The position numbers and the translations under genes were made by a program. The notes under the pieces were generated by a model. It saw only the letters and a program-made list of their open reading frames with translations. It did not search any database and had not been told where the DNA came from. This document shows positions 38,501 through 47,500 of a DNA stretch of 64,000 nucleotides, piece after piece. Numbering within the stretch: position 1 is the first letter of the stretch; each line of letters begins with the position of its first letter. Origin of the DNA: Gibbula magus (taxonomy: Eukaryota; Mollusca; Gastropoda; Trochida; Trochidae); contig OW388296.1 of NCBI GenBank assembly GCA_936450465.1, forward strand, positions 51,558,931 through 51,622,930. The letters run 5' to 3'.

Positions 38501-41500
38501 GATGCCGGTTCGGAAAAAAATTGATAGATAATCTTAGCATCCTGATTTGACATTTTCAGTAATATACATTGGTTTGTATTATAATTTAATCCATATAAGT
38601 TTCACATAGTAGGCCTACTCTTAATTAATGCAATAATAGCTAGGACTGATGTATTGCTGAAATCAATGGTACCTCGACTGGAATCAGTCGACTAGTCGAC
38701 TACAGGAATGTCTAGTCGACAGTCGGCAGATTCAACTAATCGTCGACCAGTCGACTAGTTCTGCTAGCCTTAATATTTATATCAATATATAAAAATCAAG
38801 TTTTATAAGTTCTTTCACTGTTTAAACAAGGCAAAATTTTAGTGAGCACAGCTCACATACCCCGCTTGTAGTTTGATCGCCTTCATACAGTATAAATGAA
38901 TTTGAAAATATAATCAAGTCAATCCTGTCAATGAATAACAATAATTGTTTAATGAAAATATTTTTTTAAATTATTTGAACCATGGATTTTAAACCAATGA
39001 AAGGCACAACAATATCATACAGGTAGGCAACATCCATATTTAAGTTTTCAAGTTATATAGTATTTTAGTTACACAATTACACAAACGATAATTAAAAAAA
39101 TTATTTGGACCTTGTGACACCTAAAGGACACACTAGCGCCATAAAGGTTATTTCCAAACCAAATTTGAAGTTTAAAAGTCTCCCAAAGGTCAAGGTCACA
39201 AAATCAACTAGTGTCTGCATAATGCCTCCATGTAGGCTCCAACCAACTTTGAAGACATTGAATACATCGGTTCAGGAGATATTGCGACAATAGATGTTGG
39301 ACACCAACAGACACCACTGAATACATAGTCCCCATTGTGCACTGCACCGGGGGACAAAACCCGGGGTTACAGTTCACCACCACCTGTGACCACTGGTTAG
39401 ATTATTCCCTCAAATGAATAAATGAACAGAAAAACAAAGATATCAAGCCCCAAATATATTTAAGGAAAGTCAGGTTTGAGGACAATGTTAAGAATGTAAC
39501 AGAATATCAACTTTGAAGGTTGGTTACCAAATCCCAACTTCCCCGCAAGTCAGTCTCCATCACTGGATAAATTAAGACTTGTTGCATTTCGTTAGCTTTT
39601 CTGTGCTCACATAGCAGCATGTTGCACCTTAACTTCATAGCACAGAAAAGGCAATGAAATGCAGCAAAGCTTAAAGGGGCAGTAGCAGGTTTTTTGAAAA
39701 TTTTATTTTTTCAAATTTCCCATTTATAAAGATAGTTTATGTCATTTATATTTATTTTAACGGGTAAAACATCTTATTACACAAACCAATTATCCGTAGT
39801 TGTAATAACTGTGTTGGTTATAAAGCAAAAATTGCATGGCAGCCATTTTATTGTGAAGACATTTTATTATTTCGAATGACAAAAACGATTCCCATGACTT
39901 TACGGAACCATGTAGACCCATTGTTTAACTTGATTTTCCAAAGAGAGAAGGGTGCTTTACTATTAATGACATTATTTTTCAAATACATTTCATCAACATT
40001 TTTGAGCGAAAAAATGTGCTACTGCCCCTTTAAATTAGCCAGAATCAAGACTGGCACAAGTTATGTCTTGCAGGGAAGTTGACCAAAAACATTTTACAGA
40101 AAAGATAGACCTACCCCTTTGGCAACAAAATATAATTTGAAATCTTATGCTTGCTCATAATTTGAAAGATTTTAGAAAGCATATAAAAAGCATTATCATC
40201 AGAAATACAGATTTCAGGATAAATCTTGAACATGAAAGAGCAAGCAAAAGCAATCAAGTCTTGTTGCATGCTACGGATATTATCTTATCCTACCACTCAA
40301 ATTTGCAATAGCTTTCGTCTGTTGTGATGAAGTAAGTCTTGTTACTTGAGATTGAGTTTTCCCTGAAAATGTGACACAGTCTATCATATTAATAATAGCA
40401 TACAATTTCATGAATCCATGATATAACATTGCAATATTCAGAGGATTATCGCCAACCAACTATGGGTGCAACACAATCATGATTTATAGCATACAATACG
40501 ATACATTTTTGCCAGTAAAACGATACGATATGAAACTGAATACAGTATTTCAGTGTAATTAAATTTCTTATCCTGTCAAATACAGCGAATGTTCACATAC
40601 CTAGTGGACTGGTGATGTTACTTGCATTGAATGTATTAAAAGCACAAATGTTGTGTATCACAATACATATCGAATCGTGGAAACCGTTTTGGGATATGAA
40701 TCGTATCGTGACTTATCTCCATGGTTGCATTCCCACAACCCTTTTTGTTCAAATTCCCCGTCTGATTCCATGCCTGTGATTTTCATGCACAAAATTTAGT
40801 CTAAATATGAAATGGTCAAATGGATGATGAAAAGTGAAATATATAAAATAGTATGTGTCAGATACATATTCCTTAAATGGGTTCCTTGAATGGATGACAT
40901 TTTATGATTGGTTGAAAAACATACTTCATTGACAGCTGGCCAAAGGTTAATTCTAAAAATACAACTTAGCAATTGTTTACCTGATAAATTCCATGAACCT
41001 CGAACATCCCATATTTGACGATCTGAAAAATTACACAAGGATTAAAACATTTCTGTTTGTGACAAAAAGACAGGTACAAAATGGATATAGTCTATCAATG
41101 AATTCAATATGTCCAATAGGGAAAACTGACTAAGGTTCTAATTGTCTTTTACTCATATTGTGAACAGTTGTACATAACCCTTAACATGCGGGCGACGGAA
41201 TAATCCGGGCGGGCTATAAGCGATTCGTAGGTACTCCAGTACGGATCCCGGATCGCTTACTTAGAAGAATTCAAGCCTGTCTATGTACTGGGCTAGCCTC
41301 CATACCGGGTCCCGAGTCGATTGTTTCCGCGACTCGCTGCATGAGAATGGCTGTATTTATGCCTCGCAGCCCGCAATGAGAATAAAACTTTCTTCAGTGT
41401 CTGGTCAGAACGTCCAGCAAAATTCACACCAATTTGCGTGTGCATTGTTGACCCGTAACGCATCGATAATTAGCTTTACAAAAGGCCAATTTTGTCCTGC

Positions 41501-44500
41501 TTCGCTCCGATGGCTACACTGCCCGGCGGCTAATTAGCACCTAAGTGTCTGCACTGCCCCGGGGTGAGATAGGCCCGTACAGGCTTATCTGTCTCGCATC
41601 TCGCCACATGGGCAGATAGCTTCTAATTACGGGAAGATATTGCGATAAGCTACCTTTCTCTCGCACTTCGTATCATATGAACCAATTGGTTGTTTTCATT
41701 TTTTTTTATACCAAAATAAAGAGGAAAGAATGGCCTTTATTCCCATATAAAAATCGCAATTGCGCTAACATAACTGAAAATACAGCAATCGCACAGAGAT
41801 AGCCGACTTTCGCACTTTTGAATTTTGATACATGTGGCGCATTTACCCCAACATGCCTCGGCGCTCTATTTCTAAGAAACTACTTGGGATATTTTCATAA
41901 TTTTTTTATCAGTATATAGATAAAAGAATTGTCTTCAATTCCATATAAAATACGTGTATTTTCGGCAATAACTTTTGATGCGCCAGGTGTCGCGCAGAAG
42001 GTGATATTCGGCTTTGAATAAGTGGCGCTCTTAGCATATACCATCATTACGGGCTTTATAACTTGTGAACCGCAAGTCCGATTTTTATAATTTTTACATC
42101 ATTGTAAAGAGAAAAACATTGTCTTCAATTCCATGTATAATGCGCATGTTTTCGGGAAGAACTCTGCATGCGCAAAGCGCCGCGCCAAAAGGTATAATTT
42201 TCGCACTTCATAACTTTTGAACCGCAAGTCCGATTTTTATAATTTTTACATCATTGTAAAGAGAAAAACATTGTCTTTAATTCCAGATATAATGCGCATG
42301 TTTTTGGGAAGAACTATGCATGCGTGAAGAGCCGCAATATTGATGTACGCATAAGTGAAGAAGTATGATAATATATAACTAAAATACTGTTCTTTTGATA
42401 CGCAAATATAGAGCTTTATAAACGATGAACAACTGTCATGACGGAATTTTGTTTCCAGTTTTGGAAAAAAAATTATAACATAAAAGTGAAAATATATTTG
42501 AGTACGGGACCCGCCGCTCGGGGAAAAGCCTTTTCGTGGGAATATTTTCTCAGGAAAATATTTCACTTTTCGGAGTTTCTAAAAATGCGTGAACATTTTT
42601 GTTACTGATGCCATTTGCGAAAGGTTTTTATTTCTAAAATTCAAATGCGAGGGCGCACCTTTCCAAACCATTTGAATTGAATTTATTATTTTATCTTTTA
42701 CATTATTGAATAAAAGACGTTTCATGAAATAAGATTTGAAGAATTATTTATATGTGTAGCGGACTGAACTGAGCAGATGGAGAATTTGATTCCTCACCAC
42801 TTTTATTACCAAAGTTCTTTTGTATCACAATTACTTTTTTAGGTATTAGTTTTTTCGTGAGCAGGGGAATTTCCGACGGGATTCGCCATGACATAATGAG
42901 AAAAAATTCCCATGAACATGGGCGTGGTCCGTCATCTTCGGGACCGACCCACAAGTATAAATATCTACCGGGGGGTGCGCGGACCCCCCCGCTTTTGGTC
43001 GCCACCCCCCAAACTTTTTGTGCAAATTATTTTTTTGTTTCTACTTTGAAATAAAGGTTCGTGTCATTCCGAGGTATGAAGGTTTCTGCTATATATGTCG
43101 AGAGGGCATGGGAACCCATTCCCAATAGAATCCGGGGTTCGTCCCATAGGATTGTTCCTCGGAGTCTCTCGTTCTCAAAAGAGAACATGGGAAACCTGTC
43201 CCGCGATTGAATCCGGGGTCCGCCGCGGAAGACGGGGACGGGAATTCCCGGAGAGCATGGGAGTATGCTCCCATGGGTCCGGGCTCCGCCTCGAGAGACC
43301 GCTCCTTGGATGCTCTGCTTCTCGAAAAGAGAAGTCATTCGGCAACTGACAACCCGAGCTTCCCTGACATAGTAGTTTATTTTCCGGGCCTCGCGCCCGG
43401 TGCTACACGTCGCCGAGGAAATCAGAAAATGGTCCGTTTGACATATGCGTCGGAAAAATCGGCGCGATGTCAGAAGCCGTCGGCGCCGTCTGCGGCGCAG
43501 TCGTCCTAGATGCGCCGGGAGGTTCTGAAACTGGCAAATGAACGTCCATGAAGCTCACATTCATTATCTCTGTATGTTTATTGTCTCTTATCACATGTTA
43601 TATGTTGCATACATCTAACGCATTTTCAATCATTTACAGGTTGAAGCAGAATGCTGCGCGGACGTGGACGCAAGGCCCTGCGACGGCCTAGGACGTTGCA
43701 TACTAGGACACGCAGCTTTGAAGCCGTTACAAGCGACGACGACTTCATCAACGAGATCCATGCTGATGAAGCCTCTGATATGGAGTCAACTGACAGTGAT
43801 GGTAGCAGTGGTTTAGACAGTGATGATGCATATGATCGGGACACTGTAATAGATAGTGAACATGGTGACACAGATGCTCTGAGTGATATAGAGACAGAGA
43901 TTGCCAGAAAGATTCTAGCCGCCGGTAATTCCACCGAAGAAGACTTTAGTGGTTTTGAGGAGGAGTTTGCCGAAATACCACAATATAATCATGATAATTC
44001 ACAGACGTTTGATGAGTGGGTGGATGGTCCGCGGCCACGTGTAAACTTGCCTTTCACTGGTCAAACTGGGTTGCGCCAGTTCATAGAACTTCCTGAGAAC
44101 CCTGAACCTATTGACTTTTTAAATTTGTTTATACATAATGATGACTATGAGGATATGGCAACGGAAACCAATAGATATTTCAAACAAGCAATGGAGGACA
44201 AAATTCTAAGACCCCGTTCAAGAATGCAACAGTGGCAAGACACTAATGCAGAAGAGATGAAGGTATTTGTAGCCATGACAATTGCCATGTCATTGGTTGT
44301 GCAGAGAAACTTTGCTGATTACTGGTCAACAAGTGATGTTACCTCAACGCCTTTCTTCGCCAAGTGCATGCCCCGAGACAGGTTTTGGCTTCTTATAACC
44401 TACCTACACTTGGCTGACAACAGGAGGATGCCGGGCCGTAACACCCCGTGCTTTTCACCAATAAATAAACTGGGACACTTGTATAACCGGATAGTTCACC

Positions 44501-47500
44501 GTTTTTCAAGAGTGTATAAACCGCATCAAAACATTTCAGTCGACGAGGGCATGGTGCCCTGGAAAGGTAACTTATCTTTCAAAGTTTATCTTCCCGACAA
44601 GCCTAAGAAGTATGGGATAAAGGCTTTCATGTTGTGTGACTCGCACAACGGATACGTTTGCAAGTTCAAACTCTACACTGGAAAAACGAATGAACCGGTT
44701 TCTGAAGGTGGCAAAACTTATGATGTAGTCATGGACTTGGTGAACGACTACGTTGGACAGGGGCATCACATCTTTATGGACAACTACTATTCGTCCACAA
44801 ATCTGTACATAAATTTGTGGGAGCGGGGAATAGGTGCCACGGGGACGTTGAGAGCCAATCGAAAGGGACTTCCTGATTCAGTCAAGAAACCTAAAAAGAA
44901 AGCCAAGCAAGGGGACATGACAGTTTCTCACAACCATGGCCTACTCGTTCTTCGCTACGAAGATAGAAAATCAGTGCTTCTCATGTCTACTGTTGAAGAT
45001 ACACAACTTGAACAAACAGGGAAGAAGAACCGGGCAACAGGGGAACCAGTTCTCAAGCCGCGCATTGTAACAACGTACAACAAGTACATGGGAGGTGTTG
45101 ATCGGGCCGACCAGATGTTGTCGTACACGCCGTTCCGAGTGAAGACCCTGAAGTGGTGGAAACGGGTTTGGTTTCACGTTCTCAACGTTGCCATGTTGAA
45201 CTCTTACATCGTTTATAAAGAATACAGCAAAGATAAACCTCTAAAAACAAGTCGGGAATACAGGAAGGCTTTGGCGCAACATATAGTAACATTTGCGGAC
45301 AAGGAACAAGTTCCATCACTTTGCAGACGTCCCCGTGGTCGGCCGAGCACGAGCGACGAGAGTGTCACTCGTCTTCATGGACGTCACTTTCCGACGAAGA
45401 TTGAGCCTGTCGGAAGGAAGAAAAACGTCACAAGGATGTGTGTGGTATGCTCTAAGGCAAAACGCGCCGTCCTCGCAAAACAGATTGAAGAAGGCAATGG
45501 GCCAGCAAGGAAGAAAAAACGAGTAGGCAGAGAGTCTTCTTATGAATGTACAGATTGTAATGTTTCTCTGTGCGCCGCACCATGCTTCAAACTGTACCAC
45601 ACCGCCACTGACTATTCCAGGGCTTACATCACTGCCACGGAAAAAGAAAGAAATGAAGAAGGGAATGAAGAAGAAGAAAATTGAAAGTAAAGAGAGCCGA
45701 GGTGTGGACTAGTATATACACATTATATACATACCTTGTTAGGTCCCTAAAGCTGTTCTGCGCACAACCGCAGGTAAATATTGTGTATATTTGTACATAA
45801 ATGCATTGTAATTTCATTGTAATACATGTCATTGCAAATAAAATATTCTTTATTTTATCAAAGAGACAGAGAAAGTGAATGCGAGCTTTCATTGGAAGTT
45901 CAGCCAGAACCGCATCATAAAAAAACACCCATAAATGCTGAACCGGATGGCCGATTTTCATAAAACTTACATGGGGTAAAGAGGAAAGATTCGGCTTTGA
46001 TTCAATATAAAATTTATACATGCGCACGAAAAACTAAAGTTGCGGCACGTGCCCCGATATGCGCGATAGTCAAAAAGTTGCCTCAAAGTACCGAGGGTAC
46101 CTTCATTTGGCACGCTATAGCTTCCGAACGAAGTTGCGCATTTTTTTTCTTTTTACATCATCGTAAAGAGCAATAAATTGTCTTCAATTCCATGTATCAT
46201 ATGTATATGCGCAGCGAAAAATAAACATGCGGCAAATGATGCGCCAGATGTCGCAAAAAGTTAGTTTTTCAAAAATGAATTTTCTAAGTACTGGGGGTGC
46301 CTTCCTTACGCTCTTCATATATTGCGAACCATTTGACGTATTCCAATAATTTTTATATCATTGTAAAGAGGAATAAATTGTCTTCAAGTACATACGTGTT
46401 TCGCATGCGCGCGAAATAATTTACGATTTTATAAAGCTGGAAATAAAGACAAACTTTACACCGCGCAACATGTATTGCGTTCGCCGCGGTGATTAGTGTA
46501 TGCTGTGCTCATTAGTACCCATTAGTTCCACGCGCGCTCGGCTCTGGCACCCTCGAGGAGGTCTCGAGGAGGTCTCGAGGAGGTAACGGTACTGTAATTA
46601 GCACAGTCCCGGGGGGACCAAGCAGTGCCAGTAAATTGGTGCGCGTCGGGACCATTCACGTGGTACTGTCGGGGTAGCGTCACTCTCCTTTGGTTGGTTA
46701 TATTTTCTGAACCATAAGTCGTATTCTAATAATTTTTATGTCATTGTAAAGAGGAATAAACTATCTACAAGCACATATAAATTTCACAATATGCGCGCTC
46801 AGGAGTTTTGATTTCATGAAGCTGGAAATAAAGACAAACTTTAGATGACAATAGAATTATAACCATAGGTCGCATTCTAATATTTTTTATATCATTGTAA
46901 AGACAAACATCTGGTCTTCAAGTCCATATAAAAATTTCAGTAGCGCGCTCCAAATTCATGATGTTATAAGGCCCGAATTAAAGACAATCTTTACAAAGTA
47001 ATAGAAAAGTAAAGAAAAATCGTAAAAAAATAATTCGAAGATGCGGGTATAAAGCAACCATTTGTGTACGGGTGCCGCGACTTGAATTTGTATTCAACGC
47101 CCGTATATAGCCCGTATTCGCCATGTAGATGCGGTATATTTCGTAAAAACGGTACCGGAATCGCCGCCTGGAAATTCCGCCAGCAGAGCTCGTTAGTGCC
47201 TAAGCTCAAACTACTGCTGCGAGCTGCGAGCCTGTAAATTCCGCCACAGGGGCTAAAAAGGGTAAAATATATATACGCAACGTAAGGGTTACGAACAACA
47301 GTTTTGAAATTCATTAAACATTTTAAGAATATAAAAATAGAATATTTGATGATGTCAAGTTAAAAACAGAACTGTTTGTAAAACAATAAAAAAAATAACA
47401 TGTAATGAAAAGACCAAAAGGATATGAAAATGCTGGAGCTGAAAAGGTTATAAATACATTATACAAAATATATACTGCAAATACTTCTATTTTTTCAAAC

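Larger units (their letters stand above)
41178..47288 (+). mobile_element. piggyBac element, copy 2 (6111 bp)
   Basis: Same ends and structure as copy 1, in intron 2 of the same gene and in the same orientation. By eye about two dozen substitutions separate the copies, six of them in the first ~107 bp. The flanks read ATAA on the left and TTAC on the right, so the expected TTAA duplication is missing. The transposase frame is intact. Confidence 0.94.
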
